DNA from: Perkinsus marinus ATCC 50983
Lineage: Eukaryota; Perkinsozoa; Perkinsida; Perkinsidae
NCBI RefSeq assembly: GCF_000006405.1
Contig: NW_003209678.1
Span: forward strand, 1 to 64,000
DNA: 64,000 nt
Direction: 5' to 3'
Made by a program: the position numbers and the translations under genes. The notes beneath the pieces were generated by a model. That model did no database searches and was not told the origin of the DNA. It worked only from the letters and a program-made list of their open reading frames with translations. Of this stretch, positions 11,559 to 23,748 are shown in pieces; position 1 is the first letter of the stretch, and each line of letters starts with the position of its first letter.

Positions 11559-11696
11559 AGTAAGGAAGGTCCTGTGGGAAGGACTTTCACTAGTCAGTAA
11601 CCCAAACCACCGGCGATCGTGAGAAGCAACCCATTGTACGAGGTTCAGACATCCAAAGCATCACCGTAATGGAAGCCATCTCAAGTCAGAGGAGAG

Positions 11697-14225
11697 TTAG
11701 TGCTCGCATCCGCTTTCTCCTCTCTGTCGTTCGAGCCCTTCCCACAACCACCCGAGTTGTCCCGCTGAAGTAGGAGGGAAAGTGACCTAAAGCCGAAGCT
11801 TTGAAACATGATACACCCATACTACGGAAAAGCACTTCAAGTCTTTCGCCTGCCTCGGCCGTTTCCGTTCCCTTGAAGCTTCGCTATCTGATGAGGATGA
11901 ATCCTGTGATGAAGATGATGATAAAGAGGACGACGAAGTTGACGATGAGGACGAGGATAATGATGATGCCGAGGCGCTCCGATGTCGACGACCTGAATGA
12001 GACCATCGATTGATCTACCATGGGGCCAAATAATATTCCCACCGCTATGCCGAGATGCTTTCGATGAGACCTTCTTCGGTTTAGGGCTGGATCCCACGCC
12101 TTGATCTTTCGTAAGGTCCAATACCTCCAGAGTAATATCAGCCTGAGATCGGACTGCACACTCCGCTCAGCATCAAGACTACAGTAACTAACCTTCGATG
12201 AAGGCTCCATAGTCTTGGCGCGCTCTACGGTCTTCAAGCGACATATCACACACTTGCCGTCATCGTAAACTCTCTTTGTGCAATCAGTACAAAACCTAAT
12301 AGCAGATGAATATGCTCCATAATGTGCATAGGACTAGGGATACTACACATGCCCACAGGGAGACACTGCAGTCGTAACGCTAGCTCGGCTGCAACGCACG
12401 CAGAGCGAGTATTGTGTCGCTTCTCTTCCTCTAGCACGGAGACTGGACCTGATCGTATGCCTGCTCATCCTAATCTCTGTTGATACTCTCCTCAATACAT
12501 TTCGTTTTGCAGAGCATTGATGTGGTCCGTATCGATCTCTTTGACCGCTCCCGCGAACCTTTCAGACACGCTATGAACTATTCCCTCATAGGCTGCCACC
12601 AGCTTCCGTAGTATCTACTACGCTACTGTTACACTAATCAGGATCATCACCATCTACATCTGCCTCTCGAGTGGCGATTTCCAGTTTCCTTTCGTCCCGA
12701 GCCATAGTAATCTGAAGATAGAACATGCAATGTATACATTCAGTCAGAAGAATTCAAGCACATAAATGAGGAGAACCAAAGAGGGGTTAAATCGCATAGG
12801 GCTACCATCATCTACCTGGGTTTGTCCGAAGCGGAAAGATCGATCGACAAACATGTCCTTCAACCGATTAATGGTAGCACTCAAGGTTGCAATAGCTTTC
12901 CGATGTGCTTCAGCATCTAAGGAGATAGACATTGTAGGTCGGCGAACATTAAATTACTTCGATTACCATTCTGCTCATCAGTTCCACGGCTGTGCAAAGC
13001 CAAAGCCTGGGAAGCAGCCTGATCCGCTTCAACTCGATCGAAGTAGCTGAAATCTGGCTTGATGAGATACATCTGTCGCTGGATGCCTGTACCCTTCACC
13101 TTGAAACTACAGTCGAAGTGTTTACATATTTGACGTATCTGAGGACGGATTCATCCGTGAAACCAATTGTTGCCATGTATCAACAAAAAACCTCTCGACA
13201 GCCGAATATATACTCTCAACAGGGCGTGGGATTCGCGACGTAACAGTTGCTGCTCCCTGGCGCTATCTGGTGTGAATTTCCCCTCAATTACCACGTCCCT
13301 CTCCGCCGAGTTGACCGTCTTAGGAAGAGCTTTGGAGTCCTTCCCTGATTCTAAGAAGCTCTCCACCTCTCGCCACCATGTAGTTTGCCGTAAGAAGTGC
13401 AGGGGCTTCTGACCGGACATGAACAACAATCAACTGATGGATGATGACCACTCATTTAGCATTGCTGAATCAGCGAGCCACTCAGGCGCTTCGAGCGTCA
13501 ATCTCCAGGACACCGGTGCGACACACGTCCTAGTCGGACATGAGCTAACTCGGCTAGATCCGAGGACATTTGATTCGTTCTGCTCATCTCGGGAATGCAT
13601 GCTGGCTTATACATAGCATAGCCCGGCAGCACGTTTGACGGTTCGACCCCATCTAAACAAGGGGAGGAGTCGAGACAGCTCGGGAGAGGCCGTATACTCT
13701 GCGAAGAAGCACGTGTAATATCTGGAGTAACAGTGTCAGCATGAGAGAGACTCTTCCGTCGCCAGTTGAGCAAACTTGATGATGCATAAGCTACCGTTCG
13801 CTCTGATAGAGTGTGTTGGACTCCCAAATGATTACCATAGTTCCCAATGAGATTAGGTGATGGTACCAATTGCGATCGTGGAGGAACCCCGGGAGAAACT
13901 GTCGAGTTAGCCCCCAGTTTGATTTCGGATTTCCCTCCGGTGACGTTGATACCAACAATGATGTCCTGGTAGCAAAAGTCTCCAACAGGGAAAGTACACG
14001 TAAGTAGGTCAGGTTTGCCCCGCTGGATTTAGCTGTAGCGTTCATCTCGAAGTCGTCTGAATTAACGCTCTCAGCCTCTGCATCGATGCCATGACTGTTG
14101 GGTGCTCGTCGCGGCTGAGGCAGGAACACGCGTCCTTTCCGTAGTGCACCGAATGCTACGCGGGTGGCCCCACGAAGAGATAGCCGTGCCAACTTGCTGG
14201 TCGAAGAAGGAGAATCTTCACCCAT
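11697..14225 (-). CDS. RING-finger protein with coiled coil and Ser-rich tail
   Basis: ATG at 14225 begins an Arg/Ser-rich N-terminus; the middle is helical (AIATLSATINRLKDMFVDRS, ITMARDERKLEIATREAD). A RING-HC finger follows: LCVRCSR, about 12 residues, PCGHVFCTDC, then CVIC. This has all eight zinc ligands in C3HC4 order, implying an E3 ubiquitin ligase. A frame that looks like a separate gene beginning at 12468 joins in phase through a 50-nt intron, so one gene is preferred. The tail is serine-rich (SSSSSSTSSSSLSSSSSQDS) and then basic. Upstream exons between 13.1 and 13.9 kb are coding, but their exact boundaries are not fixed. The 3' end (TAA at 11697) is the better of two options. Confidence 0.65.
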
Positions 14226-14625
14226 AATATCGCAAATACTATTCCAGGAGATTCAGCTACTGACCGTATCACCTTGGCTCACGCAGCACACGATCCCCTT
14301 GCTCGACTCCCTCACGCATATCCTCACACACAGCCAACTACTAGCACCATAGATGACACTGTATGCAAAAGCTACCATAGGTTACCCAGTACATATTGAT
14401 CCGAACCAGCAGGTCCAAATTCGCTCACCCTGCCGAGAGGGACCATAGTGTGACTGTTACTCACAAGATGATATTCCCTGAGATCCAAAGCTCCTGCAGC
14501 ACTCTGCCGATTGACCGTGGTCGAAGCCTCATAAATGAGTTGGAACGATCCGTCCATTGATAAATACACTAACACAACCCAGCACAGTTCGAGAAAATCA
14601 CACATGTTCATAAATATAACCAGGT

Positions 14626-15876
14626 TCACCGCTGACGGAGTTGCTCGGTATCCACTATCTGGCTATCCTCTATTATTGCCTTCAGCTTTACTTTCTCGTC
14701 CTCAGTGAGCTGAACTAGAGGAGCACGGCACGGCCCTCCATGTAAGCCGACAGTGTCCATCGCGTACTAAGTGCGAGGCCACTACTATCTCGAGAAAGGT
14801 CACCCTAGTACCTTCAATCCTGGCACTCCGAATTGCGAAGTGACAGCAGTGTTTATCTCAACTGCGCGAAGCTGGTGTGTCATAGCAGCAGTAAAGTCGC
14901 CATTATCGAAGGCCTCTTGCTGACCAGAACGATATTCACCACAATCCTATGACCCATCGATTACACTACAATATCACAGCAGAGCTGTGGTGCAATATTT
15001 GCCAGAGCGCATACTCCACCAACAGCACCGATAGCCAAAGCAGGGAGGAGAAAGCCAGCACTACCGGCTAGCAGACTGAACTCCGCCTTATCGGTCCCTG
15101 TAAGAGTCTATCACGGCAGAAACGTATCCCAACCTACGTCTGCGAACTGTTGCCATCTTGACAACATTGCCACTGGAGTCCTTCAACCCAATGATGTTCT
15201 TATGCTTGGCCAATCTGCAAATAGCCGATACTGGCAAGTCCACCCCAGTATTAGCCGGCATGTTGTATCTAACGTCCACTACTGAGCATGTTATGGATGG
15301 CTAGTATTGTCTACAGTATAACCGGGATAGGGCTGGCATCAGCGATCGCAGTATAGTGTAACACCATTGCCTCGTCCGACATCTGTGCCTTATAACAACT
15401 CGGAGTGAGCACGAGTGCCTACGTGTCAATGGCCAAACCCATACCCTCTTTTGGGGGCTCTACCGCATCAGCTCCGCCCGCCGCTACTCGTTTGATGAGG
15501 TCAATAGTAGCAGCTGTCGAGCCTGCCTCCGTTCCTACAATTAACTGCCACTCTGCAGGCATGTGTTTACGAACAACTTCGACCTGATGTACCTAGGGTA
15601 TACTTATCAGCTTAGGGTCTGTCACCCATGCTCCCACTCGTTCGTCAGGTGTCAACAATACATATTCGCCATTGCTCCCTTGACACACGATACCAGATAA
15701 TCCAGTCGTAGATGCCCAGCGCCTGCAAGAGCCAGTACAGTACTCCTATTCGGGTACTGCAATGACTACTGAATATTGAATATCATCTTCTCGTCATCTG
15801 GACTACCATCATCACCGAATGGTGTTGCAATGGGAGGATAAACTCCTCTCAAAGTAGCCACTGTCACTGCGGGCAT
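14626..15876 (-). CDS. 4-hydroxy-2-oxoglutarate aldolase / DapA-family class I aldolase
   Basis: The exons spell a full DapA/NAL-family TIM barrel: TLRGVYPPIATPFGDDGSPD at the N-terminus, LSGIVCQGSNGEYVLLTPDE, ALVLTPSCYKAQM, ASPIPVILYNMPANTGVDLP (catalytic Tyr), IIGLKDSSGN (Schiff-base Lys) and LLAGSAGFLLPALAIGAVGG. The C-terminal end is GPCRAPLVQLTEDEKVKL. These motifs fit HOGA (cleaves 4-hydroxy-2-oxoglutarate to pyruvate and glyoxylate) better than dihydrodipicolinate synthase, but the family is hard to split by eye. Lysine synthesis (DapA) is a real alternative in this lineage. The start MPAVTVATLRGVY at 15876 has no obvious presequence. Introns are about 45 nt. Confidence 0.85.
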
Positions 15877-16234
15877 GGATCAAAGAGTTGCAGATATACG
15901 TCAAAGAGAAAACTCGACACACCAAACCTGATTCTACCACAAGAACTCCTTCACGATAGTACACAAGTCCTACAAGGGTCCACGCAGATGGTAAGAAGTT
16001 CCTCCTAGGCACTCAAGGAACGATTGATTGTCATTCGCATAACACAACACGAACCACTTTAGCTGTGAGATTCCGCTATCCCAATAAGATAAATGTTCCA
16101 GAACACTTTGACGATGTCAGAGCTACCATAGATACGATAACGATTGCGACTTATTCCTGGCCAGAATGTTGTCGTGAGTGATGATATCGTATACAACAAC
16201 CAATGACAACTTCATGTAGCACAATGTGTACTAC

Positions 16235-18613
16235 TCATGCCTTCAGCTTGGCATCGACATATCTATCCCAACACTTCCGGCCTAATAATAGGAAATACTC
16301 AGTCCACTGATCGGAGAAGGACCTACTGCAAAACTCATCCATCTTCGTCGTTTGCTTAGGAGCTGGTCTAGAATGCTGCTGCCTTATGCTGCTATCTTGG
16401 CTACCGGATCCATACCTGACAATAACAAGTAAGCCGAGGGCATCCGTGACATCATCGACTTACAGGACTGTATTAACAGCTGAGCATGTGGTACCACACA
16501 TAGCGCATTGGGCCTTCTTATTCACTGTAGGGGCTGTCTTGGTTTGATCCTTCAATACCTAGGTAGAATAACATAAGACCTCATCCTCTATGAACTGGAG
16601 CGTACCCATCTAGGGAACCATCCTTCTTTCTTCCCACCCTGGCCCACAACAGTACCCAAAGTCCATCCATTGATTGTTTGATGAGATATCCCTCCCCTGA
16701 TCTGAGACACAGGAGAATTCAACCCTACCAAAACAATTCCAGCTTCCTCTTCCTTATTACCGATATTATATCGCCAATCATAATGGATAGCTCGTTCGGC
16801 CTGTCATTAGAATCGTAGGCCCTCCGGGCAATGTAGGTCGAAGCGATGCTAGGGGCGTTATGTTGCATCTTGCCACCTCCGGCATGAGCAGAACTGGGGC
16901 GACTTTGTCGAGCACTGGGTGATGTTACCACACCAGCTGAGAGTACATGATAGCTGTCCCTGTTGCCCAGTCGGCTTACCTTCGGTCACAGCGTATCCCA
17001 TACCTTCCCGAATAGTTTTGCATCTAACATTCACAAAATATGAAACATTGCCATACGATATGCCGACCTGTTATCGGGGACCCAACCCAATCTAGAACCA
17101 TCACCAGATACACACAGATTCCATCCAGCACGGGCTCTACGCTGCCACACTACTACGACCTCGCCTTCTGATACCTGCGTTCTTCAAGCATCAACTCAGG
17201 TATAGATGAACCCACACTGCCTACCGGTAGGAATTGATCTAGACTATCGCTTCCGATCATGATCGTGTGAGGATCGAAATCACGTATGATGGATGCTCTC
17301 TCGGCCAACACTGTTGGCATCTTAGCAGCAGCTTCAGCGGCAGCAGAACCTATCAGTTGACGTAGTGTGGGGGACTATGAAGGAAATACTGTATCCCACC
17401 TTGAACTTCTCTATCAGCATTGGCTATAGGCTGAGCTCCCGAAGGCACGAGACCTTCAGACTCGACGTATTCATCCAACCGCTTGAGGCAATACGCAGGA
17501 AACCACCCTTCGGAGCTCGAACGGGTTATGTTGCTGAACGATAACCAGGTCTCGTCAATGGGAGTATCCTCAGTACGAACGTAGCGTACCGCACTTCTAC
17601 TTACGTCCCGTGAACCCACAGACCATTCTCGCTCTTGTCGTCAACTGAAACTTGATCATGGACCCCCACGGATATGACATGGCCTGAACATTGATCGCTC
17701 AGTGAGGTGAACAACATCGATTTTAAAGCCCTACTACCTCCTAGTTCCTGACTATTGGCCTTAGCCCCTTCGAACGGTATCATAACAGTATGGATCTTGG
17801 CTGTTTGGCACTGCCCTTCGTGTTCCGACTCCTACAACAACAGCAGTTCGATGAGAAAATCTGGATACCATTACCTCGTCACTGCCGGCTTTATCAGTCT
17901 GAGTATGGAAGCCGGGTTGGGTGGTGTTGGGAGCTATCACGACTCCTGACTTACACGCTCTGCATTCTTTAGCATGTGCTTGATATCTGACGAATCGTAT
18001 CCACACTATATACAAACCAGAGATATATGTTACGTAGAATAGGTTCCTGTCCAGTGACAACTACCAGTGGGATCAAAGTCTGGGTCATAATGGCACTCTG
18101 AAACACGGAAGAAAATGGACCCATTTTTGTCGATGAAGGAGAGACCCCGTTACTTATTTTCAAACTAGAGAGCATCTTCCATATAGACTGACACTCTGGT
18201 CGCTGGGGATCCTAGAGCAAGAAAAGAAAATGCGAACGATACTGAGTTGGGTGTAGTACTGGTGGGTTGATAGAAAATATCTCCTTCTTATCATTGAGGG
18301 GAGTCTTGCAGACCGGGCACGGAACATTTCGTGCTTGGCCGGCAGTCCTGGCCACTTGGACCCAACTTCGGAAGGTAGGTTGAATTTGGCTCCATTCTTC
18401 AAGACAATCCCCACAGAACATATGTGAGCACTTTGTGATCTTGGGATGGCAGCCAACAATGTAGGTATGGCAGATCTTGCAGACGAACTCTTCTGACTCC
18501 GGAGTAGGATTGAGCAATTGATCAGTATCAATCTTTATCTCATCAAGAGGTAGCTTATGGATTGGATCGTCAAGAGTATGGCTAGAGTCTTCCAGATCCG
18601 AGCCTAACATCAT
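16235..18613 (-). CDS. RING-finger protein with two SH3 domains
   Basis: The first exon encodes a RING finger: FVCKICHTYI, ITKCSHMFCGDC, then VPCPVCKTPL. Later exons form an SH3 domain (VISVGVHDQVSVDDKSENGL ... EGWFPAYCLKRLDE) and a second SH3 domain (YIARRAYDSNDRPNELSIMI, GDIIS ... GKKEGWFPRWV). A C-terminal segment FCSRSFSDQWTEYFLLLGRK ends at a stop at 16235. The order RING then SH3 resembles animal POSH/SH3RF adaptor ligases, which join ubiquitin ligation to proline-motif binding, but orthology is not shown. A Cys pair in QCAMCGTTC may add a zinc site. The first ATG is at 18613. Introns are 43-78 nt. Confidence 0.75.
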
Positions 18614-18697
18614 CACACAACGTCACTGACGAAACACCCACTAATAGCCCGCTCTGAAATACAAGGATTTCAACAGCAACATTAGATGCCCCGACTA

Positions 18698-18900
18698 CTA
18701 GCGATTCCACCGAAATACAGAGATTTCGTAGCTATATGATTCCGAGCAGAATACGGAAGAAGGAGAGCGATATTACTTTCGACCGCCTGTGGGCTATGAG
18801 CCGTTCCTGATGCTGATCCATGAAGAGCAGCTGAATCTTGTCTTGATACTGTTGACGACTGTCTGCCAACGCTACGCTTGCCAGTGCCTCGAGAGGTCAT
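18698..18900 (-). CDS. Small Ser/Arg-rich hypothetical protein
   Basis: ATG at 18900 opens MTSRGTGKRSVGRQSSTVSR, followed by a 45-nt intron with clean GT-AG ends and a short second exon to a stop at 18698. About 50 residues, low complexity, with no known domain. It sits 84 bp upstream of the RING-SH3 gene on the same strand and could instead be an untranslated or alternative leader exon of that gene, though I found no in-phase join. Confidence 0.35.
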
Positions 18901-19239
18901 GGTTACGATGATGGGAATAGTCACTCGAAAGCGAAATGTTCAACACTGAAGGAACTTAACATCACGCACTAGACTCGAATAACCTTACGATGAAATGAAG
19001 TAAAAAGTTCACTCATCCAAAATTTCCAAATCATCTAGAGAGGAATGCTAATGCAGTTCGATAATAACATATACTTTTCAGTCCCTTATGGTCGAATACA
19101 GAGCATAACACGCTTGATAAACCCCAGCAAGCGGCTCATAAGCAACGACCCCGACTCAACACGATCTATAGGTATAAAACTGTTATCATGGAGCTATGGA
19201 GCAAATGTGTGACCATAGCCGCCCGTCGATTTGCATGCT

Positions 19240-20670
19240 TCACGATCCGTCACTCTTGCTGAGATGAGAGGCCTCCAACGAGTTGTGAGATCCACCTGAA
19301 GAGCGAATGCACAACTCACGAGCATATCCTCGTCCCACCACCGTATTGTTGAGATAATATCTGTTCCAAGGGTAGAGGCCAATGTACCGGTGGGGGCTCC
19401 AGACATACTACACCCTGCTTGTTCCAAAAGGAGGCACCATACGAAACATAAAGCTCTTCACCAGGGAATATGTACCTACAAGAACTAACAATTCTCCATC
19501 CTGGACAGACTGTGTTTGACCTTGTAGCACGAACCACAACTGCCTTCATAGCTGTTGGGACACCCTTAGATCTTCCGAGTGAGCCTCCATTGGTAGTCAC
19601 ATCAACAATGTGGAACTCACAGTTATTGAATGTGGTACCTTTACCCCCCATATTGAGCATTTGACCCACATACATCCCTTGCATAAGACAACTGTGCATA
19701 CCATCCAAATAGGATAACTTCTGCATAAGTGGAATACAGTGAGTAGATAACTCGCCGCCACCCTCATCCTTCATGAATGCTCGCTGTGCTTCACTGAACA
19801 TGTGTCCCCAGTAAAGGCTCACAAGCTCATGACGGAAAAAAGGTTTCTCTGCATACACTCCACGCCCACCAAAGGGTATTCGTGACTTGCGTATAGAGAT
19901 AGCATGCGTGTCACCCACACGGAAAGCACTCGATTTGAGCAAGCCCATGCTATATGCCGTACCATTGACGAATATACAGTTGTCGGGGAACTGATCTCCT
20001 GGATAGGGTCTCTCCGCTCGTGGTTGCTCATACGCTTCCTCTAGCGATGAGTCCAACACCATGAACTTACCATACCACTCCGCTTGCTGTCGATACGGCT
20101 CCAACCCTCGAGCTTCTGCCTTGTCGAGATGGACGAAGTAAACCGCCGTGTACGTAACAATCTCCCGACCACCACCACCCCGAGTAGACGGCTGTTGACG
20201 GGTCCACCGTTCGATGTCTGCTTTGGTGGGAGCACAGTCCGATACCTCAGCCAATTGCCTATCATCATCGACCCATCGTATGAAAAACCGAGCTTCCCAA
20301 TCTATATAGTCTATCAAAACTAACTCGGACTCAGCAACGACTATAACCTTCCGCGCAAGGTACTCCTCTTTGAATTCATTATACTCTGGCTCGAGTGTTA
20401 CAGGGGAACTCTGAGATATCGTGTTCCCCAACGACGACGCCGCTTCAGAATCATAACAACTTGGCCAAGACTTGGTGGGTAAATTGACTTGAGTAAATGG
20501 TGAATCACTGGCTGGCTTGCTAGTCCTCAGTGAGGCCGCCCTCCGGCGCACAGGTGGAGATATACTAGGCTTCTGAAAGGGGAAAGCAATGAAGGATGAC
20601 AACTGAAAACCTCCCCAAAGATTACCTCATCAATTTGCTCAGCTGTTGAAGTTGTGTAACGCGAACTCAT
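19240..20670 (-). CDS. SET-domain-like protein
   Basis: ATG at 20670 starts MSSRYTTSTAEQIDE; a 53-nt intron joins this to a long exon of more than 400 codons, and a 46-nt intron leads to a short C-terminus (SHNSLEASHLSKSDGS). Residues about 235-400 show SET features: GGRGVYAEKPFFRHELVSLY near the start and GEELYVSYG at the end, where SET domains have GEEL..DY. The usual NH.C motif is replaced by FNNCEF. The domain could methylate histones or other proteins, but the altered core may mean a degenerate enzyme. The N-terminal region (EEYLARKVIVVAESELVLID) is unassigned. Confidence 0.7.
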
Positions 20671-21589
20671 GCACAAGACTCACTTTAAATGGTAAATGAT
20701 AAATAAGCGCTGTCGAGATCATTCCCACATCCCGACCAACTAGTAAGCTCAAGAGCACCGTGTAGGCATTATACTGTTGAAAATTAGTAGTTACAAATTC
20801 GCACTATCATGCCATAATGAACGCGTGTAACACATGCTTCGTGGTGGTCACAAAGCTTGTGCGGGATTCCGAAATATTCATGTAGCATACATCACAACAA
20901 AGATTACGAGGATATGAATAGATACGATCAAACTATATGGTGAACATTGGGCTGATGCCTTAGAGGTAGATGCCAGATAAGTGACTTCCCTTCCACAGGG
21001 CTAGCTCGGAAACTCGCATTCTCCAACTCTTCTTCGCCTGGAATTGAGTTCCCGTACTTGTAGTACTCACCTGAGACTTGTGATGCTACTAGGAGATTGA
21101 ATTCTCCCCATCATGGGTATATGACCTCACCGTACACAGGAACCTGTGTGATAACCATACAACTTCCTACCTCCTCACCACCTCCTCTTACCTAGAAAGC
21201 TGGTGGATGCCTACTGAAGCATCTATCTACTACATCTAGACGTCATCTGCTCTTTTTGGACCTACCTCATTGTGAACACTGCTAACCACGAGCTGTTCAG
21301 TCGAATGGCCCATCGAGCGTGTTTTAAAAGGTCACGAATACCATTCGCACCTTATACCCTTCTCTACGGAGTCACACGATGAGTACTGTCTTTCGAATGA
21401 GCCTCTCCACAGATAGCCTGATATGAGCTAAGGCGGTGACGCCTCACACGCTTAAGGTTACTATTGAGAGGTTCTTCACAACTACCCGGGTGGCGGACAA
21501 TGGCAAGCGCACGCCGCTAATTGGCCATCCGTGGTATGTACTACTACCGTCCCCCGAAAGTCTCACAATGCGCAACCCTGTCAGTAGGG
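20671..21589. other. No recognisable gene
   Basis: No long reading frame and no convincing series of short exons on either strand. Nothing repetitive or RNA-like stands out. Short coding exons of the fragment at 21590-22060 may extend leftward here. Confidence 0.4.
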
Positions 21590-22060
21590 TTATGAATCTA
21601 CAGTGATGTACTCAGAGGGCTCACTAGAAACACTACCAATACCCTCGTAGACTCTAGATATAACGAGGACAGCAGCCTCGGTTACCATTTTGATGCTGAC
21701 TTTGTCATCGCTACTGATGAGAGCTCTGTTTAGCCATCCTACTCCCATCCTTCTTTAACAAAATCAAGGCGCGCGCGACTTCATTGAGATAAATCTTGAT
21801 ATCTTACAATATTGCTGTGGGCCTACGTCTTGGCGACTCGGGCGGGGTNNNNNNNNNNNNNNNNNNNNNNNNNNNNNNNNNNNNNNNNNNNNNNNNNNNN
21901 NNNNNNNNNNNNNNNNNNNNNNNNNNNNNNNNNNNNNNNNNNNNNNNNCGTTTATTAGGACTAGTGAAAGCCATAGTTCGATCGTCCACTTCCACGTATC
22001 GTTGAGGAGGGTGGTCACTTCTCGGGAACACCATTACACGGTGGAAATCAATCAATTGTC
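21590..22060 (-). CDS. Gene fragment spanning an assembly gap
   Basis: On both sides of the gap the minus strand reads as plausible exons. Upstream is DFHRVMVFPRSDHPPQRYVE and on. Downstream is KIYLNEVARALILLKKDGSR, then KVSIKMVTEAAVLVISRVYE, with a stop at 21590. The helical downstream exon contains repeated aliphatic residues. The missing bases and unknown gap length prevent a firm model, and the 5' end is not defined. No family is recognised. Confidence 0.4.
21849..21948. other. Assembly gap (100 N)
   Basis: Exactly 100 N, the conventional filler for a gap of unknown length, so the true distance between the flanks is unknown. Confidence 0.99.
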
Positions 22061-22584
22061 AACCACCGGAGGCTAATAGGCTCAACAACCAAATGCTGTA
22101 GACGATGTCACTACATTACGTTTACTCGACTCAACTCAAAACCTATTGCCGGGTATTACGGGCTCGAGGCCTATCACTTAACTAAGGTGATCTTCCTGGC
22201 CCTACCTTAGCCTACCCCTAGCGTAGAATTAGAAGAACTATAAAGAAAAGTACAGCTGAAAGGATGTAAGGCTGACCGCGATTACCAACGATGGAACTCA
22301 ACTCCGACGGGAATCAGCAGAAATTGAATCTTGCTATCTCGCGTGGGCTTGTCAAAACGTTACTTCGTGCGCCACCAGTGAGAAAGATCTTGAAGTTTGA
22401 ATTGCAGCTCCAGCACACTTCCGAAGAGTGTGTACATAGAGGCCATATGCATCACCTGAGGGATGAAAAACTAACCTCTCAACAAAGTGGGAGGGTACTG
22501 TAGGATTTCACTGCTGCCTCGTTAGCCATATTTCACACCTCGGGTGATACAGGCTAACTTTACCATCCTAGTGTCCGTTTATCG

Positions 22585-23589
22585 ATGCCACTACCAGTGA
22601 ACATGGCTACTTCCAGGCTTTCTTGTTTGACCAGATTGCGGCCAGGTGATTCGGGAAAGCTGCATCTCCCTGAAACCCTTTCCGTTTCAGGATATCGCAC
22701 TCCGACATTTCTTGTTCATAGACTCAATTTCGCAAGTCAGACGCCCCGTTTATGGAGTGGGGGCGACTTCAAATACAGAAAGGATGATGAGGTTGAGTAA
22801 TACACTGGTGCGAGGTAGCATGTCGAGCAGTAGGCGGCGGTTCAGATACACTGAACAACATGTCAAGAGATGGAAGTCTTGGATGGGCGACGAGTATGCG
22901 AAGTATAAGTAATAATATGAGATTATGCTTCATAACTGTCCTTACTTTGACCTATCAGGAACGATGAACTGATCGCTTGGCGCAGACCCTTCGATGAGTT
23001 GTCTAAAGGAGGGCTTATTAATGTAAACAACTTTATGAAAATAGTCAAGAATAAGGTAATCGATCAATGAAGCCCACTAAAAGCTGCCTTCATGTGTGGA
23101 AAACAGGTCGGAAGCACGGTGCCTCCCAAGTCCCTCCATACCTACGCTATGAAGCTTTGGCGAGAGTAGGTCTCTAGTCCTCGTTGTTATAATCATGCCT
23201 TCTAGGTGGGATGAGGATCAGTCTAATTTCATCGACTTCGCTGAGTTCATCCACCACATGAAGTGAGTGTCCACAATCTCGCTAAGGGTAATTCTTACCC
23301 AGGATCTTCGACATGCATCTGTTGAAGAGTGCTCTACGTGAAGAGTCGAAAGCAGCCGACACGTTTGAGACTTATAAGAACCCCAACAGTGGAAAGCTGG
23401 ATGAAGACGGATTGTTCGAGATTATGGTGGCCAACAACTTCCTCGTTACCACTACCACCGATGCTGAGGTACTGCCTCTCTACCCTCGGGAGGTCGCTGT
23501 AAGTTGCTCCGCAGAACATACTGGCTCAAGTAGGAGACGGCAAATCTTTATCGAAAGAAGAATTCCTTCGATGGATCAATGAAGATTGA
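22585..23589 (+). CDS. EF-hand calcium-binding protein
   Basis: ATG at 22585 lies just after a CCTAG that could serve as SL acceptor. Eight exons joined by introns of 34-54 nt give about 240 residues. The N-terminus is Arg-rich with few acids (MPLPVNMATSRLSCLTRLRP), possibly a mitochondrial presequence. One canonical EF loop is clear, DEDQSNFIDFAE, with ligands at positions 1, 3, 5, 9 and 12; a second, degenerate loop is NPNSGKLDEDGL. The C-terminus is DGKSLSKEEFLRWINED. It is a calcium sensor or buffer rather than an enzyme, as no catalytic domain is seen. The join between the first two exons and the rest (34-nt intron) is less certain. Confidence 0.72.
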
Positions 23590-23748
23590 TTCTCAGTGGC
23601 ATGAGTGCAGGAAGCATTTTTCAATATCAAATGCAGGATTACCCTACCTTTGACGTCATCATTAGGATCGCATGTACCACCCCTATTCTTAGTGTAGTGG
23701 AAGTCTTTGGTGCTCCCCATTGCAGAATATGAGACTTTTGATGTCACC

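Noticed and set aside
11884-12010. A hydrophobic C-terminal membrane segment (IIIILVLIVNFVVLFIIIF) in the RING protein
   Set aside because: A 50-nt intron in the correct phase shifts to a Ser-rich frame of the same bases, which continues into a basic stretch typical of nuclear proteins.
14626-15876. Bacterial contamination or recent transfer suggested by the aldolase
   Set aside because: The gene is split by the same short introns as its neighbours and is embedded in a eukaryotic gene cluster.
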